Of a stretch of DNA of 64,000 nt, positions 44,266 to 52,300 are shown one piece after another (the stretch's first letter is position 1; the number at the start of each line of letters is the position of its first letter). This stretch comes from JBFLXB01 sp964570625 (lineage in GTDB: Bacteria; Nitrospirota; Nitrospiria; 2-01-FULL-66-17): the NCBI GenBank assembly GCA_964570625.1, contig CAZMYW010000014.1:1-64000 (forward strand). Reading direction: 5' to 3'. Under the pieces are notes generated by a model. It was not told the DNA's origin, did not search any database, and was given only the letters and a program-made list of their open reading frames with translations. A program made the position numbers and the translations under genes.

Positions 44266-44427
44266 TTACGGCTGTTTCTGTTCTTGGCGCTCCATCTCCT
44301 GGTGCGTGTCGTTGGCCCGGGTTCGGGTCTTGTCGTGATCGTGCTGATACTCGCGCGAGGAGGAACAGGCGGTCAGGATCGTCACGGCGGCGAACAGCGT
44401 GACCAACAACCAGGCGACGTGTCTCAT
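44266..44427 (-). CDS. Small lipoprotein of unknown function
   Basis: The 53-residue product begins MRHVAWLLVTLFAAVTILTA and has its acylated cysteine right after, in the lipobox LTAC, followed by a short hydrophilic, histidine- and charge-rich tail (SREYQHDHDKTRTR). Its ATG overlaps the TGA of the LPP20 gene upstream (ATGA at 44424-44427), which strongly supports expression. No family was recognised. It is the last gene of the minus-strand lipoprotein run. Confidence 0.7.
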   Translation of the reverse strand: MRHVAWLLVTLFAAVTILTACSSSREYQHDHDKTRTRANDTHQEMERQEQKQP

Positions 44428-45509
44428 GGTCCAGGCTCCCGGGGTGAGGGTGATGAGTCAAGATCAGCGTCCACGCCGAACAGGAACGCGGCGAGCGTGC
44501 GGCCCGCGTCTTCGGAGATCGCGTCCTGCGCCGCGCGCAGGGCGCGTGCGTGCGCTACTTGCTCCGTCACGTGCCCTTCGCGGCCGCTGCGGCGGACGGA
44601 TCCGATGATTTGTTGGGTCGACCGGTCCTGCAGGTCGAACCGCGCGGTCCAGCGCACGAACGGCCCTTGAGGCATGCGCTCCACGGGCTCGAAGCTCGCC
44701 GCGCCCCGGATGACGATGTCCGCGGGGGCGTTGTCCGCGCCGCTGACCGGCAAGCCGTACCGGTTGAGGCCCTGCGTGAGCGCGCTCCGGATGGCGGCGG
44801 GTTCGTCGCCCGTGACCACGAGCGCGATGCGCACGTGTTGTTCGATGTCGCGCTGCAGATCGAGGCGCACGGTCTTGAGGCGGGTGAGCGGGTCGGCCCC
44901 GCGCCCGGACGGGTCCACGATCTGGAGGTCGGTGTGGTACGCGTCGCGAAGCAACAAGAGCCTGACCGCGAGGTGCAGGGAACGGATCCGGGCGAGCGTG
45001 TCGTCGGTGCGTCGGGCCAGCAGCCCGTCGATCTCCCGGTCGAGACCCGCAATGCGCTCGCGCAATGTGGCCGCGGCCCGTTGCCGGTCCATGGCGGCCA
45101 ACGCGTAGTGGACCTTGGTGTGCGGGTCCTGATAGCGCTCGGCAATGATGACCTGTTCCAGCACCTTGTCGGTGGACACCCGGGTGACCTGGTCGATGGA
45201 GATGTCGCGCTGGGTCGCGGCGCCGCCCTCGCGATCGGCCTGCAGGTAGCGCTCCCACTCCGTGGTGCGCTGGGCGATCTCCGCGGAGAACACCCGGGAC
45301 ACGGCGGCGTAGGCCCGGTCCTCTGCGGCCTCCGGGGTGTCGGCGCGGCCCACGCCGGTCAGGTAGGCAACCTCGGGGTAACGCGTACCGAGCCCCGCCA
45401 CCCAGTCCGGCGCGCGGGTGGCCAGGGAACCGGTGCCGGCGCATGCGAACAGAACGCCCACCAGGCTCAGCGCGGGCCCGAACGCCAGGATGGGGCGTCG
45501 TCTCGCCAC
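44424..45509 (-). CDS. LPP20-family lipoprotein
   Basis: This 361-residue protein has a signal peptide with the lipobox LFAC near residue 23 and an LPP20-like domain (about 33-160: PDWVAGLGTRYPEVAYLTGV, AEDRAYAAVSRVFSAEIAQR). A second half contains a repeat of similar strand patterns with an ADIVIRGAASFEPVER segment as in DUF4384/LpoB-type proteins. Function is unknown, but LPP20 lipoproteins sit in the outer membrane and often neighbour lpoB. Starts at GTG 45509, one base after the COG3014 gene. Confidence 0.75.
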   Translation of the reverse strand: MARRRPILAFGPALSLVGVLFACAGTGSLATRAPDWVAGLGTRYPEVAYLTGVGRADTPEAAEDRAYAAVSRVFSAEIAQRTTEWERYLQADREGGAATQRDISIDQVTRVSTDKVLEQVIIAERYQDPHTKVHYALAAMDRQRAAATLRERIAGLDREIDGLLARRTDDTLARIRSLHLAVRLLLLRDAYHTDLQIVDPSGRGADPLTRLKTVRLDLQRDIEQHVRIALVVTGDEPAAIRSALTQGLNRYGLPVSGADNAPADIVIRGAASFEPVERMPQGPFVRWTARFDLQDRSTQQIIGSVRRSGREGHVTEQVAHARALRAAQDAISEDAGRTLAAFLFGVDADLDSSPSPREPGP

Positions 45510-45510
45510 G

Positions 45511-46887
45511 TCAGCGCGCCGTGACCGTTCCGACGAGGCGTTCGGTAATCACCACCTTGCGTCCGGCCTGCAGGATGACTTCGAGGGGTGGGGTCGATCG
45601 GGGCGCGGTCGCTCCGGAGGGAATCACCTCCACGGTATACCGGCCCGGGGGCACTGCCACCCGCGCCATGCGGATCGCGCCCGGCAAGGTCCGCCAACTG
45701 CGCGTGTCGGCCTGTTCAGTCGCCAGGCTGTAGATGTTGCCCAGCAACCCGACGAGCGCGCCGCTGTCTTTTCCCTGCGACTTCTTGGTTTCGTGCTCCG
45801 CGGCCCTGGTGAGGGCATATTTGGCGGTGGCGCGCGCGATGGTCTTGGCTGAGATGCGGCCGATCCGATCGGCCAGGTCCTTCTGGGCGATGGCCGTGAT
45901 ATCTTCCGCGAGAAACGTCGGAGACGAAACCGCGGCGCCGGTCTCGCCTACCAGCCGCACCTCGGCGCCGCTGAGCCCGGTCGGTCGGGGCACGAACTTC
46001 GGGAACGCGACGCGAAGGACGTAGATCCCGCCCGAGCCGTCGGGGATGGGCGCGTCAGCGAATTCATTCACTTTGACCGGCGCGAGGCCGTCGTAGCTAA
46101 TTACGATCAACTCGGCCTGGGTCCGAAACTCGCGTTGAGGGGTCCAGGCGGCTGAGGGGAAGAGTTCACGGTAGTGCGCGTGTTCCTCTCTCAGGCCCAG
46201 CGCCTCGGTCACCCGCAACAAGTCGGCCGGGAGCGTCGGCGGGATGGGGGTGCCGTACTGCTCCTGATACGTGCGATACGTGTCGTAGGCCTTGCGATAG
46301 GCGATGAACGCGTCGTTGAGTTCGCCCCGCCCTTCGTAGAGGATGCCCGACAAGTACCGGGCGAACGCGTCCTCCCTGTACACATTTTTCCGCGCGTAGC
46401 GGTTGTTGATCACGTTGAGTTTATGGTCGACTTTACGCGCTTCCACCAGTGCGTCGTCCCACTGGTTCAGGAGCGCGTAGTTGACCGCGGCCACCACGTT
46501 GATCAGGACGGTCTCGAAGTCCTCGCCCTCGTACGGCAGCGTCAGGTCGTTGCTGAGCAGCGCGCGAGTTTCAGCGGTGACGCTTTTGGTGAACAAGTCG
46601 TCGATGAGCTGTTCCGCCTGAGCGAGAAACCGGTTGCTCTCTTCGTAGTGTCCGGCGTAGTGCAGCGTCATGGCGCGGTCCAGCGCGTACAGCACCAGGT
46701 TCTTGCGACCGTATTGCGGGGCGTGTTCCTCGACCAGGTGGTCGGCATCGGCGAAGCGGGCCTGCGCCAGTCGGGTCTCGACCGCCACATAGTGCTGCGT
46801 GGCGGGGGCGCAGGCCGCGAGGAGTGCGATGGTGACCAGGGACCATGCGGCCCGCAAGCCGCGGCCGGTCGTCGAGGGCGGTTGCAC
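45511..46887 (-). CDS. COG3014-family TPR lipoprotein
   Basis: The 458-residue lipoprotein has the lipobox LLAAC near residue 26. Residues about 30-240 form helical TPR-like repeats (DRAMTLHYAGHYEESNRFLA, LLNQWDDALVEARKVDHKLN, FARYLSGILYEGRGELNDAF), and a beta-rich C-terminal domain follows. This matches COG3014, an uncharacterised group found beside lpoB and LPP20 genes. GTG 46887 is the start. It probably acts in the periplasm on cell-wall assembly, by context only. Confidence 0.75.
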   Translation of the reverse strand: MQPPSTTGRGLRAAWSLVTIALLAACAPATQHYVAVETRLAQARFADADHLVEEHAPQYGRKNLVLYALDRAMTLHYAGHYEESNRFLAQAEQLIDDLFTKSVTAETRALLSNDLTLPYEGEDFETVLINVVAAVNYALLNQWDDALVEARKVDHKLNVINNRYARKNVYREDAFARYLSGILYEGRGELNDAFIAYRKAYDTYRTYQEQYGTPIPPTLPADLLRVTEALGLREEHAHYRELFPSAAWTPQREFRTQAELIVISYDGLAPVKVNEFADAPIPDGSGGIYVLRVAFPKFVPRPTGLSGAEVRLVGETGAAVSSPTFLAEDITAIAQKDLADRIGRISAKTIARATAKYALTRAAEHETKKSQGKDSGALVGLLGNIYSLATEQADTRSWRTLPGAIRMARVAVPPGRYTVEVIPSGATAPRSTPPLEVILQAGRKVVITERLVGTVTAR

Positions 46888-46909
46888 GGGACGCGGATGT
46901 GGGAGCGCG

Positions 46910-47518
46910 TCAGAACCCGAGCCGGCGCCGCTCGACCAGCTTCTTGATCTTCTTGTCGCCGAACCAGACCTTGACGTTGGTTTCCAGGTCGATCATCTCC
47001 AGCGTGACCTGGTAGTAGACCACTTTTTCCCGGCCTTCTTCGTCTTCGATGCTGTTGATTTCACCCTTGAGCATGTAGTCCGCGCCGATTTCCTTGCCCA
47101 GACCCTTGGCGGTCTCTTCGCTGGCATGGGTCTGCTGCTCGGTGCGTTCCTCCCGGAGTTCCTCGCGTTCGCCTTTCGACGCGACGAACTGCACGCGGCC
47201 GGAGTTGGTCAACTCCCGCTCCAGGTCTTTGGTGAAGGTCTGGACGCTGATATGCTCGTGGCTCCGATTAACGACGGTGCCCACGATTACGGTCGGGTCC
47301 TTGCGGTGCGCCTTGACGTGTTTGTCCACCCACGGGCGCGCCAGCGCTTCCGAGACCATGGTCTCGGCGACCATGCGCGAATCCGTGTCGTTCCATTGGC
47401 CACTCAGGTCGATGGTCTCGCCCACGTCCACTCGGGACACCTTCTTGTTCGCGCAGCCGACCGCCCCCACGCTGGTGACCAAGGCCAGTGCCACCACTAC
47501 TACCACGCTGTGTCTCAT
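46910..47518 (-). CDS. lpoB: Penicillin-binding protein activator LpoB-like lipoprotein
   Basis: The 202-residue lipoprotein (lipobox GAVGC near residue 22) has the LpoB/CsgG-like fold: DTDSRMVAETMVSEALARPW, TVVNRSHEHISVQTFTKDLE and GADYMLKGEINSIEDEEG. In enterobacteria LpoB reaches from the outer membrane to activate PBP1b. The start at ATG 47518 is preceded by AGGAGG on the minus strand. The neighbouring COG3014 and LPP20 genes are frequent companions. Activation of a PBP here is inferred from homology. Confidence 0.82.
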   Translation of the reverse strand: MRHSVVVVVALALVTSVGAVGCANKKVSRVDVGETIDLSGQWNDTDSRMVAETMVSEALARPWVDKHVKAHRKDPTVIVGTVVNRSHEHISVQTFTKDLERELTNSGRVQFVASKGEREELREERTEQQTHASEETAKGLGKEIGADYMLKGEINSIEDEEGREKVVYYQVTLEMIDLETNVKVWFGDKKIKKLVERRRLGF

Positions 47519-47556
47519 TGCGTCCTCCTGTTCCTGTTCGCGGACCTCGTGTCCTG

Positions 47557-48138
47557 CTAGCGGCGCCGGTCTTCCTCGGTCGCGAGGTCGTCGAACGCGC
47601 GCTCCGCGTTGTCTTTGACGTAGGCTTTGACGTTGGCGTTGAGTTCCTGCATCTTCTTGACTTGGCCCTCGAACGCTTTGAGGTCCAGCCGCGCCAGAGA
47701 GTAGATCGTGGCGTTGTTGGGGTCCTCCCAGCGGTCCACGATCAACACCCCGGAGAGGGTGACCGCGGAGAAGGTCTTGATGGTCTGTTCGATGTGTTGC
47801 TCTTCGCTGGTGGGCGTGTCGGCCGTGATCGCCGCGCCGCCGGTGGTGGAAGCAGCGTAGTCTTTCATCAACGACGCCGAATACGTCTGAAACACTTTGG
47901 CGACCTCGGCCCGCGCCCGGTTTTCCGCGGCCGTGACCGCGAGAGGCTTGTTGTTCATTCCGGTGACCGCCCCCACGCCGTAGAACACGTTCTCGCCCGC
48001 GTCCTTGAACGCGCCACTGCCCTTGATCACCCAGGCCGGCGCTTCCTTGGGCATGAGCACTTGTTTGCCCCCGCAGCCCGCCAAGGCCGCAACCGCCACG
48101 ACGATCAGCACCTTGCTCATGAAGTTCGTGTTCGCCAT
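47557..48138 (-). CDS. LPP20-family lipoprotein
   Basis: The 193-residue protein has a signal peptide and lipobox LAGC (acylated Cys near residue 22), then an LPP20 domain: APAWVIKGSGAFKDAGENVF, YGVGAVTGMNN, and AENRARAEVAKVFQTYSASL. It is the first gene of this minus-strand lipoprotein operon and is preceded by AAAGGAG (minus strand) at a good distance from ATG 48138. It resembles the N-terminal half of the 361-residue gene at 44424-45509, so the two may be paralogues. Confidence 0.78.
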   Translation of the reverse strand: MANTNFMSKVLIVVAVAALAGCGGKQVLMPKEAPAWVIKGSGAFKDAGENVFYGVGAVTGMNNKPLAVTAAENRARAEVAKVFQTYSASLMKDYAASTTGGAAITADTPTSEEQHIEQTIKTFSAVTLSGVLIVDRWEDPNNATIYSLARLDLKAFEGQVKKMQELNANVKAYVKDNAERAFDDLATEEDRRR

Positions 48139-48243
48139 GTCTCGACTCCTTTGGGATACACAATCCGACCCGACCCGCGGTCCCTGGATCAACGACGAGG
48201 AACGATAACATAGACCTGAGGATGAGTCACTAGCTGGGCGACC

Positions 48244-48273
48244 TTGAGCAAGACAGGAACCTTCTCCTATACT
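48244..48273 (+). promoter_or_regulatory. Sigma-70 promoter for the NmrA-family gene
   Basis: TTGAGC (48244-48249) and TATACT (48268-48273) are spaced 18 bases apart, about 45 bases before the ATG. The minus-strand lipoprotein operon starts about 100 bases to the left, so this is a divergent promoter region. Confidence 0.5.
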
Positions 48274-48315
48274 AGGCCGGTTCGTGAACCGGACACCCTA
48301 CGCAAGGAGGCTTAC

Positions 48316-49266
48316 ATGCCAGATCCCAAAATCATCGCCGTGGTCGGCGCGACCGGGGCGCAGGGCGGCGGCCTGGTCCGCGCCATCATGGCCGACAAGG
48401 CCGGCGGTTTTACCGCGCGTGCCCTCACCCGGGACGTGAACTCGGATAAGGCCAAAGCTCTGGCCAAGCTGGGCGCGCAGGTGGTGGCGGCGGACGTGGA
48501 CGACGCGGCCAGTCTCCAGCGCGCGTTTGCCGGCGCGTACGGCGCGTTCTGCGTCACGTTTTTTTGGGCGCACATGTCGCCGGAGAGGGAACTGGTCGAA
48601 GCCACGGCCATGGCCAAAGCCACCAAGCAGGCCGGGGTCCAACACGCGATCTGGTCCACGCTCGAAGACACGCGCAAGTGGGTGCCGCTGAGCGACTCCC
48701 GCATGCCCACGCTGATGGGCAAATACAAAGTGCCGCACTTCGACGCCAAAGGTGAAGCCGACCAGGTCTTTTTCACGCAAGGCGCGCCCACCACCTGCTT
48801 GTTGACCTCGTTTTACTGGGACAACTTCATCCACTTCGGCATGGGCCCCAAAAAAGGCCCGGACGGCAAGCTGGCCATCACTATGCCCATGGGCGACAAG
48901 AAACTGCCGGGCATCGCGGCCGATGACATCGGTCCGTGCGCGTTGGGCATTTTAAAGAAAGGCCTCGAATACGCGGGCAAAACCGTGGGCATTGCAGGCG
49001 AGCACCTCACCGGCGCGGACATGGCCGCGGCTTTTACCAAAGCTTTGGGCCAGCCGGTTTCTTACAACGCGGTGACGCCCGAGGTGTATCGCGGCTTCGG
49101 GTTTCCGGGGGCCGATGATCTGGGCAACATGTTCCAGTTCAAACAGGAGTTCAACGACGTGTTCTGTGGCGCCCGCGATCCCAACGTCGCGCGCCGTCTG
49201 CATCCCGGGCTGCAAACCTTTGCGCAATGGCTGGGGGCGAACAAGAGCCGCATTCCGCTCGACTAA
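48316..49266 (+). CDS. NmrA/HSCARG-like NAD(P)-binding protein
   Basis: The 316-residue atypical short-chain dehydrogenase-like protein has the Rossmann loop VVGATGAQGGGLVRAIM (G-x-x-G-x-x-G) near the N-terminus and FCVTFFWAHMSPERELVE, IWSTLEDTRKW and PHFDAKGEADQVFF segments, matching NmrA/HSCARG redox-sensor proteins. The usual catalytic Y-x3-K is absent, as in that family, so it may sense NADPH rather than catalyse. AAGGAGG lies at 48304-48310 ahead of ATG 48316. It is monocistronic. Confidence 0.85.
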   Translation: MPDPKIIAVVGATGAQGGGLVRAIMADKAGGFTARALTRDVNSDKAKALAKLGAQVVAADVDDAASLQRAFAGAYGAFCVTFFWAHMSPERELVEATAMAKATKQAGVQHAIWSTLEDTRKWVPLSDSRMPTLMGKYKVPHFDAKGEADQVFFTQGAPTTCLLTSFYWDNFIHFGMGPKKGPDGKLAITMPMGDKKLPGIAADDIGPCALGILKKGLEYAGKTVGIAGEHLTGADMAAAFTKALGQPVSYNAVTPEVYRGFGFPGADDLGNMFQFKQEFNDVFCGARDPNVARRLHPGLQTFAQWLGANKSRIPLD

Positions 49267-49284
49267 CCCGCGGGCGGTGCCGTT

Positions 49285-49869
49285 CTAGGGAATCACCTGG
49301 TCCTGCTTGAGCGCGTCCAAGATTCGGGTGACGTAGGCCTCGATGGCGTCCTGCGTGGCATTGGACATCTTGGTCTTGCTGACCGCGGACCAGATAAGTT
49401 GTTCGGAGTTCACGTCGTACAGCTTCACTTCTGCGATCGCATAGTCGGACTCGACCGCGGTGGGGTACCCGAGATCGTAGTACGCGGACCACGTCCCGTG
49501 GTAATCCGGATTGTAGTGGCCGGGCTCCTGCACGTAGTGCAGCGAGGATTCCTTGTCGACGAGTTTTCCGAAGAGCAGGGTGTCGGCTCCGGTTTCCTTG
49601 ATCCGAGCGGCCACGACGGCTTTCTCCGGGAGTTTCGGCTCCGGCAGAATGGTATAGCCGGCCACGGCGTCGAGCCCTCGCGTCTTCATCTGCCGTACGA
49701 ACGTCTCGTCGAGGCGTTGGCGGTTTTTCGGATCCCAGACCATGCTCACGACCACGATTTTCTTGGGACTCTGGTGATAGTCGGGGTTCTTCCAAACCGA
49801 ACTGAGTTTGGTCCCGGCGCACGACGTCGCCAGGAACACGACCGCGGCCAACAGTGCAACACGTTTCAT
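49285..49869 (-). CDS. Lipoprotein of unknown function
   Basis: The 194-residue product begins MKRVALLAAVVFLATSCAGT, with lipobox LATSC. The mature protein has a TKLSSVWKNPDYHQSPKKIV segment followed by alternating strands, a GADTLLFGKLVDKESS strand-turn and a C-terminal helix; it resembles lipoproteins of the DUF4136 type that form a small beta-sandwich. GGAGGAG is well placed upstream of the ATG. It is convergent with the NmrA gene. Confidence 0.65.
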   Translation of the reverse strand: MKRVALLAAVVFLATSCAGTKLSSVWKNPDYHQSPKKIVVVSMVWDPKNRQRLDETFVRQMKTRGLDAVAGYTILPEPKLPEKAVVAARIKETGADTLLFGKLVDKESSLHYVQEPGHYNPDYHGTWSAYYDLGYPTAVESDYAIAEVKLYDVNSEQLIWSAVSKTKMSNATQDAIEAYVTRILDALKQDQVIP

Positions 49870-49967
49870 GTGGGCTCCTCCAAGCCGAAATCATGCGGCG
49901 CACGCCCGATCCGTGTCAAGCGTTTCGGCGTTCCCGTTGACTCCTCCGTACCAGCCACGGTGATGGC

Positions 49968-50525
49968 ATGGCTCTAAACGCCACGATTTATAAAGCCGCG
50001 CTGCAGATCACCGACACGGACCGCCACTACTACCAGGAGCACGCGCTCACCATCGCGCGCCACCCCTCTGAAACCGATGAGCGGATGATGGTGCGCGTGC
50101 TGGCGTTTGTCCGGCACGCGCACGAGGCCTTGTCGTTCGGCAGAGGCCTGAGTACCGAGGACGAACCTGATCTCTGGCAAAAAGATTTGACCGGTGCCAT
50201 CGAGCTGTGGATCGACGTGGGCCAACCCGATGACAAGAGTGTTCGCAAGGCCTGCGGCCGTGCCCAACAGGTCGTCGTCTACACCTACGGCGGCCAGAGC
50301 GCCGACCGGTGGTGGGAGCAGAACCGCGCCACGCTCGAACGCGCCAAGAACCTGACCATCCTGAACCTCCCGGTGGACGCCAGCCGCGCCCTGGCCAAAC
50401 TCGCCCGGCGGGACATGCAGTTACACTGCACCATTCAAGATGGACAGGTCTGGATAGGGGATCGGGATGAGACGGTGCAGGTTGCGCTGGCAACGATGAA
50501 AAATGCTCAGCCTCCTGTGCGCTGA
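49968..50525 (+). CDS. yaeQ: YaeQ family protein
   Basis: The 185-residue product starts MALNATIYKAALQITDTDRH, the YaeQ hallmark, and has ERMMVRVLAFVRHAHEALSF and ELWIDVGQPDDKSVRKACGR, which carry the PD-(D/E)xK-like residues of the family. YaeQ has a nuclease-like fold, but its function is unsettled; some members suppress transcription-elongation defects in E. coli. It stands alone at the left edge of the accessory region. Confidence 0.9.
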   Translation: MALNATIYKAALQITDTDRHYYQEHALTIARHPSETDERMMVRVLAFVRHAHEALSFGRGLSTEDEPDLWQKDLTGAIELWIDVGQPDDKSVRKACGRAQQVVVYTYGGQSADRWWEQNRATLERAKNLTILNLPVDASRALAKLARRDMQLHCTIQDGQVWIGDRDETVQVALATMKNAQPPVR

Positions 50526-50561
50526 CCATGTCAGGCGATGCCGCGCTGCGAGGAAACTTCC

Positions 50562-50612
50562 TTGACCCGTGAACCCGCAACGGGCTAAGCTCCGGCGCTA
50601 CCTTTCCATAGC
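50562..50612 (+). promoter_or_regulatory. Promoter-containing direct repeat, left copy
   Basis: TTGACC (50562-50567) and TAAGCT (50586-50591) with an 18-base spacer form a promoter ahead of the outer-membrane barrel gene. The spacer holds the small inverted repeat CCCGCAACGGG (50574-50584), which could be an operator. The whole 51-base block recurs at 54376-54425 in the same orientation. Confidence 0.5.
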
Positions 50613-50647
50613 TGACCCATCCCCTTGATTCTTACCTGGAGGCGGCG

Positions 50648-51238
50648 ATGAACACCAGAAATCTGTTGCTCCTCGTCCTCGTCGTCGGCCTGGGTCTTCC
50701 CGCAGCGGCCGCGGCACAGACGCGACATCAGCGCGACAACTGGTACATCGGGTTCGGCCTCGGCGGGTCGCCGTCCGCGCAATGGAAAGTCAACGGCCAG
50801 ACCGTCAGCTTCGACGATTGGCTCGATGGTCTCGACAAGGATCCGAGGGTTTCCCTGAATTTCAAAATCGGCGGCACCATCTCTCCCGAGACCCTCTTGG
50901 GATTCGACCTGACGGCCGTGGGCCAAGGCGGCGTCACCAGCGGAGGCGAAGCTCATGCCCAGATCAATAACTACTTCCTGATGTTGACCCATTTCCCGTC
51001 TCAAGAAGGCCTCTTCATCCGGATGGGAGGCGGGTACTCGAACCTCTCGCTCACGATCGACACCAATTTCGGCGATTTCGACGAACGCTTGAACGGAGTC
51101 GGGGCCTTGGCCGGGATCGGCTACGCCTTCTGGCTTGGGAAGAGCTTCAACCTCACGCTGAATCTGGACTACTCCCAACAGTGGTATTCCAACGACACTC
51201 CCAGCGAGCCCGACACCTCTCAATTCACAATCCTCTAA
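50648..51238 (+). CDS. Outer-membrane beta-barrel protein with premature stop
   Basis: The 196-residue product has a signal peptide (LLLLVLVVGLGLPAAAAAQ) and alternating hydrophobic strands (WYIGFGLGG, FNLTLNLDYSQQWY) typical of an eight-stranded porin-like barrel. It stops at TAA 51236-51238 after SQFTIL. The same frame continues after the stop as MGFDWY and then TGA at 51257-51259, a typical last beta strand ending in an aromatic residue, which the barrel-assembly machinery uses as a recognition signal. The stop is therefore probably a nonsense change; the protein as read lacks its final strand end. It starts at ATG 50648, with GGAGG nearby. Confidence 0.8.
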   Translation: MNTRNLLLLVLVVGLGLPAAAAAQTRHQRDNWYIGFGLGGSPSAQWKVNGQTVSFDDWLDGLDKDPRVSLNFKIGGTISPETLLGFDLTAVGQGGVTSGGEAHAQINNYFLMLTHFPSQEGLFIRMGGGYSNLSLTIDTNFGDFDERLNGVGALAGIGYAFWLGKSFNLTLNLDYSQQWYSNDTPSEPDTSQFTIL

Positions 51239-51299
51239 ATGGGGTTTGACTGGTATTGATGTCGCGCGCGACAAGCCCCTACAATACCGCGGTCACCCG

Positions 51300-51644
51300 A
51301 TGAATCCGCTCCCGATCGCTCAGGTCCATCCGCAAACGCTCAAAGAGCGGCTCGATGCCGGCGAGGCGCTGGTCATCGTGGACGTGCGCGAGACGTGGGA
51401 GTACTCGCTCGCGCACATCCCGGGGTCCATCAACTTTCCGTTGGGGGAATTGGCCGACTGCGTGATGGAGCTCGATGCCGAGGACGAGATTATTGTCTGC
51501 TGCCACCATGGGGCGCGCAGCTACGAAGGCGCGCAGATTCTGATCGAATCGGGCTTTCCGCGCGTAGCCAACCTGATCGGCGGCATCGACCTCTGGTCGT
51601 GCGTAGTGGACCCGTCCATTCCGCGCTACCGCGAGGGCGGGTAA
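51300..51644 (+). CDS. Rhodanese-like domain protein
   Basis: The 114-residue single-domain sulfurtransferase has VIVDVRETWEYSLAHIPGSI, the CDC25-like rhodanese signature, and the active-site loop CCHHGARS with the catalytic cysteine, then GGIDLWSC near the end. Such proteins carry persulfide sulfur from donors to acceptors. ATG 51300 begins about 40 bases after the barrel reading frame ends, but the two are probably unrelated. It could supply sulfur to the carriers in the operon at 9018-13977, which is a guess. Confidence 0.88.
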   Translation: MNPLPIAQVHPQTLKERLDAGEALVIVDVRETWEYSLAHIPGSINFPLGELADCVMELDAEDEIIVCCHHGARSYEGAQILIESGFPRVANLIGGIDLWSCVVDPSIPRYREGG

Positions 51645-51654
51645 GGCGCGCTGG

Positions 51655-51685
51655 ATCTTGATGTTGCAAACTGCAACATCAAGAT
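51655..51685. repeat. Palindrome P1 upstream of the ORF6N gene
   Basis: ATCTTGATGTTGCA (51655-51668) and its exact reverse complement TGCAACATCAAGAT (51672-51685) flank a 3-base centre. It ends 34 bases before the ORF6N start. Read on the plus strand it encodes LMLQTATSR, similar to peptides read from the other palindromes of this segment. Confidence 0.8.
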
Positions 51686-51719
51686 AACCCCGCAGAGAAG
51701 CCACCCACGGAGGACCGGT

Positions 51720-52283
51720 ATGGGGTATCGACGAGCGGCTGTTTCCACCGAGGACATTGAGAAGAAAATCCTCATTGTGCGGGGTCAAAAGGTCATGCTG
51801 GATACTGACCTGGCAGCACTGTACGGAGTGCCAACCAAGCGGCTCAATGAACAGGTCAAGCGCAACCGCCGTCGCTTTCCTCGAGACTTCATGTTGCAGC
51901 TGACGTCACGGGAGAAAACCGAGGTGGTCGCAAATTGCGACCACCTCCAGAAGCTGAAGTTTTCTCGCACGCGGCCCCATGTGTTCAGTGAGTACGGCGC
52001 GATCATGGTTGCCAGCATCCTAAATACCAAGCGGGCGATTGAAGTCAGCGTGGCCGTGGTGCGAGCGTTCGTGAAGCTCCGTGAGACGGTGGCCGCGCAT
52101 AAAGAATTGGTATGGAAGCTGGCGGAGTTGGAGCAGCGGGTGACCGGCCACGACGAGCACATCCAAAGCCTGTTCGAAGCGATCCGCCGACTCATGACTC
52201 CGCCCAAGACCGAACGTGGACGGATCGGATTTCAGGTCCGAGAGCGCCGCGCTCGATACGGGCGGTACGCGGTAACGGACTGA
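51720..52283 (+). CDS. ORF6N-domain DNA-binding protein
   Basis: The 187-residue product has an N-terminal ORF6N domain (about 10-100: ILIVRGQKVMLDTDLAALYG, VKRNRRRFPRDFMLQLT, SEYGAIMVASILNTKRAIEV), found in phage antirepressors and many bacterial single-gene regulators. The C-terminal part is charged and helical (ELVWKLAELEQRVTGHDEHI), probably for oligomerisation. GGAGG at 51709-51713 supports ATG 51720. Codons 68-76 (EVVANCDHL) are written as a near-perfect 27-bp palindrome. No phage genes are next to it. A DNA-binding function is known for the family; its target here is not known. Confidence 0.88.
   Translation: MGYRRAAVSTEDIEKKILIVRGQKVMLDTDLAALYGVPTKRLNEQVKRNRRRFPRDFMLQLTSREKTEVVANCDHLQKLKFSRTRPHVFSEYGAIMVASILNTKRAIEVSVAVVRAFVKLRETVAAHKELVWKLAELEQRVTGHDEHIQSLFEAIRRLMTPPKTERGRIGFQVRERRARYGRYAVTD
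51921..51947. repeat. Palindrome P2 inside the ORF6N gene
   Basis: GAGGTGGTCGCAA (51921-51933), a single A, and TTGCGACCACCTC (51935-51947) form a perfect 13-bp-arm palindrome within the coding sequence, encoding EVVANCDHL. It has the same size and same CAAATTG centre as P3 and P4. Confidence 0.9.
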
Positions 52284-52300
52284 GAAGAGCGACATGTTAG

